64,000 nt of DNA from Oleidesulfovibrio sp047973035 (GCF_047973035.1 NZ_JBKEBF010000020.1:1-64000), one strand, 5' to 3'; counted from the first letter of the stretch, positions 7,881-16,373 are shown. Notes: generated from the sequence alone by a model not told the origin. A program made the numbers and translations.

Positions 7881-8264
7881 TTAAACAGTAAAAACTAAAT
7901 GAAATGCTGTTTCTCGCTTTCTCCAGTACAACGCGGAGTCAACCCATATCTCAATAAGCGTATAAACAACTTCTGGAATCTTTTTCCAGCAGTCTTCAGC
8001 GTCATGTATAATAAGGATATAGTGTTTAGCGGGAAGCCACTTCATATCTTGTATACATTCCTCTAACGCGTCCCAATTTCTTCCAAAATAGTCTGGGAAT
8101 TGCATTACTTTTTCAATTTCTATCATAAGGTCTAACTTTGATTTAACGTTAGCAAAAGAAGTCTCCATAACTTTTGATTCGGCATATCGATTCCTAATAT
8201 CACTTTGCTTGCTGCAGAAGTGCACAGAACTATCTGTAAAAAGTAGAAGTTGCCTGTCCTTCAC
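7881..8264 (-). CDS. cdiI: CdiI, barstar-like immunity protein of the resident cdiA
   Basis: A 127-residue protein starting with GTG at 8264, five bases after the cdiA stop. The RBS AGAGGT lies inside the cdiA tail. It carries the barstar inhibitory helix FGRNWDALEECIQDMKWLP. The barstar Asp35 equivalent is present, while the Asp39 position is Glu. The matching partner is the barnase-like tail of the cdiA directly upstream, so this is very likely the cognate cytoplasmic RNase inhibitor. It is intact although its toxin is truncated. Confidence 0.85.
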   Translation of the reverse strand: MKDRQLLLFTDSSVHFCSKQSDIRNRYAESKVMETSFANVKSKLDLMIEIEKVMQFPDYFGRNWDALEECIQDMKWLPAKHYILIIHDAEDCWKKIPEVVYTLIEIWVDSALYWRKRETAFHLVFTV

Positions 8265-8268
8265 GATG

Positions 8269-11200
8269 TTACCTCTTTGCAGGATCTATTTCTATAAATG
8301 TTTTATAGTGATCGTCTGTATAGAAAATTTTCTCTGTGTTTACATCCCGTAAAATACGTCGTTTACCTCGGTGGCTAAGAGAAAGAGCAACGGCCATTGC
8401 CAGCGAAACCAGCTGCATCCCCGGCCCGCCAATGCCGCTGTCGGCTTCGCGCCACTGGCTGTGCACTTCCTGCACTGCCTGCCAGTTGACGTCATCGCGG
8501 TTTGCCAGTTCGCCCATCCATGCAAGGCCGGGGGCTTGTGCCAGTTGTGCGATGTTCTGCTGAACATTGCCGGTTTCTTTATATTGCACCACAATGCCTT
8601 CGGCTGTGGTGATGGCAAGGCCTTTGCCCGCGTGGATTTCAGTATGCTGAATGGTTTCGTCGCGACGGCCTTCGTCTACTGACGACCACGAGAAGAAGCC
8701 CATATCGGTTTCCACTTCGCGCTCGTACTTGCTGTCCTTGCTGACCAGCAGGGCTACCTGCCCTTCCTGTGCGATGATTTCGGTGGTGTCGCCGGAGGTT
8801 ATTTGGGCGGACTGCAAGACAACGTCATCTTTAGCGATAAGGACAACTTTGCCGCCCGCGTCAATGGTGGGGCGTGTGTTGGTGTGCTCGTCGCTTTCTT
8901 TCAGCTTCATGGAGCTGGTGCCCATGAATCCTGATTTCTGCTCTTCGACTTTGCTGTAGTTCTGCACCTGGTTAGGTGTAACATTGATGTCGCCTGCTGC
9001 TTTTAAGGTGACATTCTGTGCAACCTTCAGGTTGCTGCCGTGCAGAGCTATATCGCCGGTGCCTGCTGTGCCGGCCTCAACGGTAATGGATTCGCCGGAG
9101 CGTATGCGTGAAGCCACATTGTCCTGTTGCTTCAGATCGATGGTTGTGGACTTCTTACCGCCGGAAAAACCACCCCCGCCGCCGGAGTTATGCGAATACA
9201 TGGTAGAAGTATCCGTAGCGGCCGTGATGGCGACATTACCGCCAGCTTTGATATCTATAGTAGATTTGGCATCTACAGTGCTGCTGTGAATGATGGTGTC
9301 AGCACCGGAAGTGACGGAAATCTTACCGCCGGACGAAACGGAAGAGCCGACGTTAAAGTTTTCTGTACTCCTGGTGTTGTAGCCCCGCCCTGAAGTTTGC
9401 GAGTCGGTGCCGGTTTCGACTGTGGAAAGGGCAACCACGTTACCGGCAGAAATGGTTACATCACCGCCGGCTGATGCTTCCGAGCCATATAGTGCAACAT
9501 TATTGCCGGCTTCCAGCGTCAGATTGTTTTGAGCTGTAATGCTCCCTTTGGCGGACAGGTTGGTTGCCTTGGAACTTTCTGATTCAAACGTGACCGTATC
9601 GGAAGTGGAGAGAATGTCATTTTCAGCCTTCAACGAAACATCGCCGCCGCTGATGCTGCCGCCCATGTTGTTGATGTTCGTGGCTGCCAGCTGGACATTT
9701 TGCCCCTGTATCTGCCCTTGGGAGTTAAAGATATTGTCTGCGGTGATTGTAAGGTCGGCATCGGCGATGATGGCGCCGGAGTTCACAGCCAGACCGGAGG
9801 CGTTGATTTCCACGTCGTTACCGGCAATAACAGCGTCGCCCTGCGCAATACGGTTGAGGCTGTTTTTGCCGAGGTAAACCACAGGCACCAGAACCTTCTG
9901 GCCTTGTACTTCACGTTCAACCATCCAGACAATGTCACTGTCCAGAGCTGCAACTTGTTGCTCTGTCAGGGCTACGCCAATCGTCAACTCCAGCCCTTCG
10001 CGCACGGCAAGCGCATTTTCCATAAGCTGTTGCACCTGTGCTGCGTCAGCTGTCATGGAAGAAGACACAAAGCGGCGACCGGTAAGAGACAGAATCTGTT
10101 CACGAATTATCCGATGTTCGTAATAAGCATCACCAAGGCGCTTGCGTGTGAGCGATGTGGCATCCTCGCCGATTTCGTTCAGTAAAAACTCGGAACCGAC
10201 AAAAGCAGACAGATCGGTCAGTGCAGGATTTGTTTCGACAAGGTACGGATGTGCAGGATTGAGATTGGTTTCAAACAGACCGTTGGAAGGCAGCGAGCCG
10301 GTTATGCTGGCAACACTGTCTACTTTGTTTTGTTGTACGGCCTCATCCTGCGGTTTTAGGATGCCACCGCGTTCGACAATACCGTTTGAAGAATGCGTAA
10401 CATTGATGCTGACGTTCTGACCGGCATCAAGCGTACCGTAAACGTGATCAATTGCAGTGAGCACCACCTCTGTACCACGGCCAGTCGGAACGATATGCGG
10501 GCTTTGGTGGCTGTGGAATATTGTGCGCCCCCACTGTATGGTGTCGCGTTCGTATACTTCCTGCCCGTAGTTTTCAAAGGTATCTGCTGTTACTGTAATA
10601 TTGCCCGCTGCACTGGTAACGGCACTGACATAGTTTAGCACATTACCGCCGTTCAAAGTCACATCGCCGTAGGCTGCTATGTGAGAACCGGCATTTTGTC
10701 CTGTTACGGTATCTCTGGTTTTCGTCGCGGCATAAAGAGCGCCGTCTGTACGGCCGACAGATTTGACAAAATATGGCGCACTGTTTCTTGCGTATACTTT
10801 GGCAGAAGCAAAGAGCGACTGCTGACTGGCGGTCAGGTAGTCCGGATCCTCGGCCAGTTTAATTTCAACCGCGGCGATTGCGGCTTGCAACTCCGCCTTT
10901 GAAAAAACGTTTCGTGAAGCATCCAGACCCACCACAGAAAGGATGCCGGGCGGCATAATAATAGAACTACCGCGCGCTCCGCCTATCGGTGCCCGGCCAA
11001 CCTCCATTTCGAAATAATGGCCCCATCTGCCCTCATGCTCTCCACCCGACCAGTAGCCGCCATCGGTGCGCGAAATGACGGTATCGCCCTGAACCAACGA
11101 GAATTCTGTATTTACGTTGTTCAGTTCCTCTGCCCGAATGGTAATGCCGCCCTCAAGCGATTCAATCAGAGCAGAGTCGTTCTGCAGCGTTGCCATTTTA

Positions 11201-12429
11201 CTGTCCGTTGTGGCTCCTTCCATAAGAATATCGCCTTTGGACAAAATGGTTCCGCGTTCGTTGTGAAGCGTATCTATTATGTTAAACTGAGCAGTTCCGC
11301 CTGAGTATACGGTGCCGGTGTTTTTAACTTGTCCCGTTGCCACTTTGACATGAGAATCTGCTGCCACAAGATGATCGTTCTGCAACGTTCCGCCACTGAC
11401 GACGATTTTATCTGCTTTCAACAGCGCGGCATCAGCGGCAGTGTCTTTGGCAATACGTACTGTGTCTTTGGCGGTAACAGAGGCGGTATCTGCGGCTGTC
11501 ACAGTACCGGTAACGTGTACAGAGTCCTGCTTTGAACTGATCGCAAGAGTGTTGCCGGAAGCAGCCTGTCCTTTAATTTCAATGTTACCTTCAGCTGTGA
11601 TGCGCAGTTGATCTGTGGACTGGACTATACCTTCCAGATTGACACCGACACCTTTCTCCGTTCCGACAAGGTTAATGCGGCCAGCATACATGCCCCCGAG
11701 GGCTGTGGAATCAAGAATAACGGCAGGCTGGGCTGAGCCGTCAGGAGCCATTTCCGCCACTTCACCTGTGCGCGGATTGTAAGAACTTTTACCGGCTATG
11801 ATATCAAGGCGGTTGGCGTGAATGTCGGCATTGATCTGTGCAGTACGGCTGACGATTTCAAAGGCGTCAAGATTTTTGGCGTTAATGCCTGCGCCTTGAA
11901 CCTGAACGTCGCCCTGTGTAACATCCAGCAATACGTTACTTCCACTTACGCGGGGCAGGCCGGTGGTCACTGTGGCCTTGGGAGTACCTATAAATCCCCC
12001 GCCGTCGATGGTTATGCCATTGGGGTTGGCCAGTATGTAGTGCCCACCGCCGAAGACTTCCGTGTAGCCTTGCAGCACGGAACGATTGTTACTGGTAACT
12101 TCGTTCAGGATGACTGCCGCGCTGCGGCCTTTCAGATTCGGGTTGTTTGCCTGCACTCCACCTAGTTGCGTAACGCCGGGAGCGAGACTGTTATTAATAA
12201 TAGCACCCTGTTGCGATACGTTAAAATCCTGAAATTTATTATGCGATACGCCACCGCTGTTCGGAGCGGCGATGTTTACAACGGGAACGCCATTCTTGGC
12301 GGCACCTATGGTGGCCTGATTAGCAGCGGGGGCTCCTGTGTCCACGCGGATGCCACCGGCCATGGCTGGCGGGCAGATCATAAGCCCGATAAGAACCGCA
12401 CAAAGAAGCTGTCTGAATACTGTATACAT
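8269..12429 (-). CDS. cdiA: CdiA/FhaB-like two-partner-secretion exoprotein with truncated barnase-like C-terminus
   Basis: A 1386-residue protein. I chose the ATG at 12429, which follows GAGGTG; an in-frame ATG at 12441 is less well placed. A signal peptide (MYTVFRQLLCAVLIGLMICP, cleaved near AMAGG) precedes the TPS domain (GGVSHNKFQDFNVSQQGAII, NPNGITIDGGGFIG), needed for export by CdiB. Filamentous haemagglutinin repeats follow (LQNDHLVAADSHVKVATG; AGNNVALYG). The body ends at MQLVSLAMAVALS. The whole pre-toxin domain seen in the displaced modules is absent. About 30 residues then finish as KRRILRDVNTEKIFYTDDHY and KTFIEI, matching the barnase C-terminus with its Arg87 and His102 equivalents. 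The catalytic Glu73 region is missing, so the toxin should be inactive. Confidence 0.9.
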   Translation of the reverse strand: MYTVFRQLLCAVLIGLMICPPAMAGGIRVDTGAPAANQATIGAAKNGVPVVNIAAPNSGGVSHNKFQDFNVSQQGAIINNSLAPGVTQLGGVQANNPNLKGRSAAVILNEVTSNNRSVLQGYTEVFGGGHYILANPNGITIDGGGFIGTPKATVTTGLPRVSGSNVLLDVTQGDVQVQGAGINAKNLDAFEIVSRTAQINADIHANRLDIIAGKSSYNPRTGEVAEMAPDGSAQPAVILDSTALGGMYAGRINLVGTEKGVGVNLEGIVQSTDQLRITAEGNIEIKGQAASGNTLAISSKQDSVHVTGTVTAADTASVTAKDTVRIAKDTAADAALLKADKIVVSGGTLQNDHLVAADSHVKVATGQVKNTGTVYSGGTAQFNIIDTLHNERGTILSKGDILMEGATTDSKMATLQNDSALIESLEGGITIRAEELNNVNTEFSLVQGDTVISRTDGGYWSGGEHEGRWGHYFEMEVGRAPIGGARGSSIIMPPGILSVVGLDASRNVFSKAELQAAIAAVEIKLAEDPDYLTASQQSLFASAKVYARNSAPYFVKSVGRTDGALYAATKTRDTVTGQNAGSHIAAYGDVTLNGGNVLNYVSAVTSAAGNITVTADTFENYGQEVYERDTIQWGRTIFHSHQSPHIVPTGRGTEVVLTAIDHVYGTLDAGQNVSINVTHSSNGIVERGGILKPQDEAVQQNKVDSVASITGSLPSNGLFETNLNPAHPYLVETNPALTDLSAFVGSEFLLNEIGEDATSLTRKRLGDAYYEHRIIREQILSLTGRRFVSSSMTADAAQVQQLMENALAVREGLELTIGVALTEQQVAALDSDIVWMVEREVQGQKVLVPVVYLGKNSLNRIAQGDAVIAGNDVEINASGLAVNSGAIIADADLTITADNIFNSQGQIQGQNVQLAATNINNMGGSISGGDVSLKAENDILSTSDTVTFESESSKATNLSAKGSITAQNNLTLEAGNNVALYGSEASAGGDVTISAGNVVALSTVETGTDSQTSGRGYNTRSTENFNVGSSVSSGGKISVTSGADTIIHSSTVDAKSTIDIKAGGNVAITAATDTSTMYSHNSGGGGGFSGGKKSTTIDLKQQDNVASRIRSGESITVEAGTAGTGDIALHGSNLKVAQNVTLKAAGDINVTPNQVQNYSKVEEQKSGFMGTSSMKLKESDEHTNTRPTIDAGGKVVLIAKDDVVLQSAQITSGDTTEIIAQEGQVALLVSKDSKYEREVETDMGFFSWSSVDEGRRDETIQHTEIHAGKGLAITTAEGIVVQYKETGNVQQNIAQLAQAPGLAWMGELANRDDVNWQAVQEVHSQWREADSGIGGPGMQLVSLAMAVALSLSHRGKRRILRDVNTEKIFYTDDHYKTFIEIDPAKR

Positions 12430-12441
12430 GGTGCACCTCAT

Positions 12442-14197
12442 CTAAAACGTCACTTTGAGTGACGCGTAAAAGTCCCAGTCGTCACGTTGAACGTAGTCGG
12501 GAGAATCAAGCGGCTTGGCTGCCATGATGTCGAGCATGACTGTGCCGCCGAATGTCCGCATCCCCAATGCGGCGCCTTGTACTGTGCCCCGTTCATACGG
12601 GTCGAACTGATCTTCTTTGATGAATCCGGCATCATATCCGGCATAAAGTTGCACGTTGCCCAACAGCTTGTTCGGCAAGCTCTCTTGCGCCCCTACAGGC
12701 AGCATCCATGCGAGCTCATTGCGGATGTAGCCGCCAATGTCTCCGCTCAGGCTGTCTTCGTGAAATCCGCGAACAGAATAACGGCTACCTATGCTTGCCT
12801 GCTCCGCACTATATAAAGAGTCAGGTGACCATTGGCCCCATAGGCGACTGCTCCAGCTGAGGTTGGTGCCAAACAGTTGAAAAGGACGGTAGTAGTCAAC
12901 CATCATGGTGACTTTGTCGAACTCCGCCTTCGGATCGGAAATATTCAGATTGTCAGGGTCGGGATCAGCGCCCCAGATCGGGACACCGCGGCTGTATTTG
13001 CCGTTCAGCGTAAGAGCACCGCCAAACATGCGCCTGTTGTGTGTGGCAGAAACATGCGCAACAGAAAGTATCTGGCTGCAGGCTTTAAGCTTAACGCCTG
13101 CCAGATAGTTTGACGTATCGCGCACGGTAAGCCCGGTACCCAGCGAGCTGGTGCTGTCTGCATCACGATGGAATGTATAGTCGGCAGAAAAGCCGGTGGT
13201 GACGGTATTGCCGGAACTGGTGAAGTCAATTGAGGCTCCTTGTACCTTTGTCCGGTAATCAAAGCGGCTGATACTGCCAGTAAATGTCCAGTAGCCGTAA
13301 CCGAATGAGTAGAAGCCGAAGATACTTTGACTATCCTGATGCTCTCCGGCGACCATTGATTCATAGTCAGCATTATAGCTGATCGAAAGCAGGTCATTGA
13401 TGCCGAGCGGATTGTCTTTATCCAGAGCAAGCGAGTATTGTAATTCGCCTGTGGATTCCTGTCCGGAGTTATCCAGTCCGATGGTACCACGCCAGGACTT
13501 TTCGCGTTGGTTGTTGATTACAACATGCGTGGAGCCGGTCTCGCTGCCGGGAACAAAATCAGCTTTGGCGTTGTTGGAAGGAAGGCGGTTGAGCTGGTCT
13601 AAGCCCTGCTCGATATCACGAATGTTCAGATAACTACCTTCCAGCCATCTTCAGCTTACGCTTGGCGTATTTTTCCGCCTTGTCGAATTTGATGCTTTCA
13701 ACTTTGCCTTCAATCACAAGCAAAGTCAGAACCCCGCTGGCAAGGCTCTGCTGCGGCACGGCTATACGGGTAGTTATATAGCCCTTCTCAATATATTTAT
13801 TGGTAATATCCCGGACAAGATTGTTGATATCCTGAATATACAGACAACGATGCAGGTAGGGCGTGATGACATCTATTTTTTCGTCATCAGAAAGAAGGGT
13901 TGCCCCCTCAAGAAGGACTTGTCGCACCTCGAAGCATTGCCCTTCATCGGGCACTGCTTCTTTCTGCAGTAGATCTAAACCTTGACCCGAAGGAGGTTTT
14001 TGCAGACTCTCTTTGTGTCTGCGTTCCAGCTCCAGTCTTCGCTGCTCTTCGCGTTGCTGAAGAATCTGTTGCTGTCTGATTGCTTCATCAGGAGTCACCG
14101 CGCTGGCAACGTCTGCTCCTGACAAGATACCCAACACCCCCAATGACAATGTCATTACCATAGCCTGAAGAAGCACCCGAACCATATGCACCTTCAA
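12442..14197 (-). pseudogene. cdiB: CdiB/ShlB-type two-partner-secretion outer-membrane transporter, frameshifted
   Basis: The N-terminal frame (13634-14197) has a signal peptide, a coiled stretch QQQILQQREEQRR and the first POTRA domain ending GVLTLLVIEGKVESIKF. It stops at KLKMAGR near 13634. The next frame continues with EGSYLNIRDIEQGLDQLNRL, the second POTRA and the 16-strand barrel. The barrel includes the conserved SRYSVRGF motif of the plug loop and a terminal Phe. About ten bases (normally coding for FPN-like residues) seem deleted at 13634-13650, causing the break. The barrel frame ends directly at the cdiA start, so they form one operon. Unless this is a sequencing error, CdiA has no dedicated exporter. 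Confidence 0.85.
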
Positions 14198-14246
14198 TGA
14201 ATGTTAATGTCTCACCCCCACCATCTCATCCCCAATGTAAGTTTGC

Positions 14247-14274
14247 TTATTAGATTTTGAGAATGAGTTGTCAA
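14247..14274 (-). promoter_or_regulatory. Candidate sigma70 promoter of the cdiBA operon
   Basis: On the minus strand TTGACA lies at 14269-14274, followed 16 bases later by TAATAA at 14247-14252, about 50 bases upstream of the cdiB start. The -35 box is perfect and the -10 is weak. Confidence 0.4.
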
Positions 14275-14335
14275 CAAATAAAGTTATGGAAAAATAAAAA
14301 TGAACAAACTAATTTTATTACAGGCAATTCAACAA

Positions 14336-14373
14336 TGTTGACGTACTTTAGATTCCGTTTTCTGCGGTGCCCC
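14336..14373 (-). repeat. Tn3-family-like terminal inverted repeat
   Basis: On the minus strand it reads GGGGCACCGCAGAAAACGGA and continues TCTAAAGTACG. This aligns to the 38-base repeat at 3370-3407 with one missing base and a few mismatches. It is in opposite orientation to that copy, so the two face each other around the cdiBA locus and three cassettes (11 kb). The flanking five bases (GAATT here, AGCTT at the other end) do not match. Confidence 0.65.
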
Positions 14374-14401
14374 GAATTCCCCGCCATTCTCTAAAATGAG
14401 C

Positions 14402-14432
14402 GACCCCGTATCAGGTTCGGTGATACGGGGTC
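14402..14432. repeat. Perfect 12-bp hairpin, with a degenerate relative at 14582-14611
   Basis: GACCCCGTATCA, a seven-base loop, then TGATACGGGGTC. A related hairpin (GCCCCGTATCA to TGGCATGGGGC) lies just after the trbM stop. Neither has a run of T, so they may be weak terminators or recombination/plasmid sites. The rest of 14198-14629 shows no gene. Confidence 0.5.
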
Positions 14433-14629
14433 GGAGACACTCTACCTTTGATTCAGGGGGGGATAGTTAGCTACTAACAAGGGAGAGTGAAATCTTTTAT
14501 CAACAGCTTCTGAACCAGTCAACGGGGTTTAAGTTTTTCTAGCACGCTATACTTTCAACAAATCATCCGTTTAAAGTGTATGCCCCGTATCAAGTGCATC
14601 TGGCATGGGGCTGGAGAAGGTAGACACTC

Positions 14630-15301
14630 CTAGTCCAACCATCGGCCTGAATCCTCAATACGGCGTATTTGTGCCGCTACTTGGTCAGATTTTCCTTTGA
14701 TGGTGATTCCATAGCCAAACTTATGCTTGTCCTCATCAATGGAGAATTTTGAGCCAGTGGGCGGCGGTGTACCCCGGTAAGTTGCACCGACCTGCCATGT
14801 CCAGCCGTGACCTTGATAGGTTCGGCAATAGTTCGGCGTATCATCAGTGATAACGGTGACACGCTTGGTGTAGCGTAACGGTTCTCTTGTCCAACGCCAT
14901 TTACCGTCATCTTTGTAGCGACGAAGCCCCTTGTCTTCTTCTATAAACAGTGTCAGCTGTCGTTTATTCACGCGGTTCAATACTTCCGCAGTGCACTTAC
15001 CTGCAGCGCTGGCGATGGTGTCCACAAGGCCGGGCATTCCCAGATCACTGGCTGCAGGGCACAAACTCAGGAAGTTTCTCCGGGCACTGACAGTATCTTT
15101 CCAAAATTTTTCATTAATCCCGAAATACCGGTTAAGAGCTGGGCCGCACTCGCCGGGGCGCTCTCCTGAAGATAGGCAAAGAATAGCCTCACAAGCGAAC
15201 CGTGTGTCTCCGGTGAGCAGGTCGTCGGCCTGTGCAGCAGGAACCCAGAGCATAATGTCCAGCGAGGCCACCACAATCATTTTCATATACTGACAATTCA
15301 T
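14630..15301 (-). CDS. trbM: TrbM-like conjugal transfer protein
   Basis: A 223-residue exported protein. It has a signal peptide ending near AAQADD, followed by the family signature DDLLTGDTRFACEAILCLSS and GECGPALNRYFGI, with paired Cys residues. TrbM proteins belong to P-type (IncP) mating-pair/conjugation gene sets and act in the periplasm. Their exact role is not settled. The ATG follows an excellent RBS (AGGAGGCG). Only this one transfer gene remains, next to a plasmid-like DNA-binding gene, so the stretch looks like a leftover of an integrated plasmid or conjugative element. The gene lies about 55 bases downstream of the HTH gene, probably in one operon. Confidence 0.8.
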   Translation of the reverse strand: MNCQYMKMIVVASLDIMLWVPAAQADDLLTGDTRFACEAILCLSSGERPGECGPALNRYFGINEKFWKDTVSARRNFLSLCPAASDLGMPGLVDTIASAAGKCTAEVLNRVNKRQLTLFIEEDKGLRRYKDDGKWRWTREPLRYTKRVTVITDDTPNYCRTYQGHGWTWQVGATYRGTPPPTGSKFSIDEDKHKFGYGITIKGKSDQVAAQIRRIEDSGRWLD

Positions 15302-15356
15302 TGTACGCCTCCTACTGTTTTAGAAAGGCCTCGCCGACCTTACCGTGATTGTCCTT

Positions 15357-15740
15357 TCACAAGGGGCATTGGCCACTTTCACAAGCCCAGAAAAGCGCTC
15401 CTTTTTTCTTCTTTGACTCCAAGCGTCGCATTGTCTTACCGCAGTCCGGACAGGAATCTGTGACTGCAGTCCGCGGGGTCCCCGGCTTTCCTTTTTCGTC
15501 AGGCAGAAACACCGGCTTTGCCACATCTAACAAGCCTGCTTTGACCAACTCACCAATGCAGGAACTAACTGTACGAAGAGATACACCGAGCCTGTTTGCT
15601 AAAAATTGCTGACTTGGCCATGCAAAACCTTGCTTTTTGGCCAGCCCGACAAGTTGGCTATATACAGCTCTTGCTGTGAACGTTACCTGAGTCATGTCAA
15701 CTATCCAGCTTTCAATGGTTAACACATTGTTTAAGTTCAT
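15357..15740 (-). CDS. Winged-helix protein with C-terminal topoisomerase-type zinc ribbon (plasmid-type)
   Basis: A 127-residue protein. Residues ~20-75 form a winged helix-turn-helix (TARAVYSQLVGLAKKQGFAW, then PSQQFLANRLGVSLRTVSS), like the MarR/replication-initiator-type domains of plasmids and phages. The C-terminus is a four-Cys ribbon (CPDCGKTMRRLE ... WACESGQCPL) like those at the end of DNA topoisomerase I. The RBS AAGGAG precedes the ATG. The likely role is DNA binding at a replication or transfer locus, or regulation of trbM. The leader of this gene is opposed by a possible antisense RNA at 15828-15897. Confidence 0.65.
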   Translation of the reverse strand: MNLNNVLTIESWIVDMTQVTFTARAVYSQLVGLAKKQGFAWPSQQFLANRLGVSLRTVSSCIGELVKAGLLDVAKPVFLPDEKGKPGTPRTAVTDSCPDCGKTMRRLESKKKKGALFWACESGQCPL

Positions 15741-15792
15741 CTTTTACGACTCCTTGAGAGCCTAAAAAAGAGACAAAACATCCCTGTACCGC

Positions 15793-15821
15793 TTGACACG
15801 GCATCTCTGCAGAGGTAGAGT
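15793..15821 (+). promoter_or_regulatory. Sigma70-like promoter opposing the winged-helix gene
   Basis: TTGACA at 15793-15798, a 17-base spacer, then TAGAGT at 15816-15821. Transcription would start near 15828 and run away from the minus-strand gene, across its presumed leader. Confidence 0.5.
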
Positions 15822-15827
15822 GAAACT

Positions 15828-15897
15828 GATTCAAGAATCACTCATCCTCGCGAAGAGAAGGATTGCCGGATGCGCCAACATCCGGCTTTCTCTTTTT
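15828..15897 (+). ncRNA. Candidate ~70-nt antisense RNA
   Basis: The interval lies between a good promoter and a strong Rho-independent terminator (GCCGGATG, six-base loop, CATCCGGC, then TTTCTCTTTTT). It contains a small GATTC/GAATC hairpin and no credible ORF. It lies antisense to the region upstream of the winged-helix gene, an arrangement resembling plasmid copy-control RNAs. This is inference from layout only. The remainder of 15741-16022 shows no gene. Confidence 0.45.
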
Positions 15898-16022
15898 CAG
15901 CTATCTATTTTTCTCTTTTGTTCCTCTGTCGTTGAAGGTGATCGTGAATGCATTCGTGATTACCAATATTGAGAGCCCATCGCCTCTTGGGGCCAAAGGG
16001 CTATTCTCTGATGTTGGGACGC

Positions 16023-16069
16023 AAAAAAGCCCGCCAGACATCAGCCAAAACGGCCAATACCTGACGGGC
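16023..16069 (-). terminator. Rho-independent terminator
   Basis: The minus strand folds GCCCGTCAGG with CCAGACGGGC-like pairing (GCCCGTC...GGCGGGC), followed by TTTTTT. It is a second stop downstream of the tRNA. Confidence 0.6.
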
Positions 16070-16130
16070 AAATATAAGAAAGCCACCATCCGGTGCTGAT
16101 AGCGATAGAAACAATTGCTTTTCAGACAAC

Positions 16131-16178
16131 AAAAAAGGTACGACAACAGACCTGATGCAAGGTCAGTTACCGTACCTT
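16131..16178 (-). terminator. Rho-independent terminator of the initiator tRNA
   Basis: On the minus strand AAGGTACG pairs with CGTACCTT and is followed by TTTT, starting eight bases after the tRNA 3' end. Confidence 0.75.
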
Positions 16179-16185
16179 TGAGTTC

Positions 16186-16262
16186 TGGTAGCGGGGACAG
16201 GATTTGAACCTGCGGCCTTCGGGTTATGAGCCCGACGAGCTACCGTGCTGCTCCACCCCGCG
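16186..16262 (-). tRNA. Initiator tRNA-fMet (anticodon CAU)
   Basis: The minus strand gives a 77-base cloverleaf starting CGCGGGGTGGAGCAG and ending CCCCGCTACCA with an encoded CCA. The anticodon loop is CTCATAA, and the anticodon stem has the three consecutive G-C pairs (GGG/CCC) of initiator tRNAs. Position 1 C faces U72, so the first acceptor pair is unpaired, another initiator hallmark. The accessory island lies directly downstream of its 3' end. Confidence 0.95.
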
Positions 16263-16373
16263 ACATGTTCAGTTTGGCTTTTCCCAAACTAGAAGGGAGT
16301 TTTTAGCCTTCGTTTTCTAAACTGTCAACAAGTTATTTACATCCCACCGCGAATTGCATATTAATGCCGAGCT

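Noticed and set aside
1..16185. CRISPR or phage origin for the repeated DNA
   Set aside because: The repeats are long coding segments of cdiA and IS/transposon ends; there are no short regularly spaced repeats and no phage structural genes.
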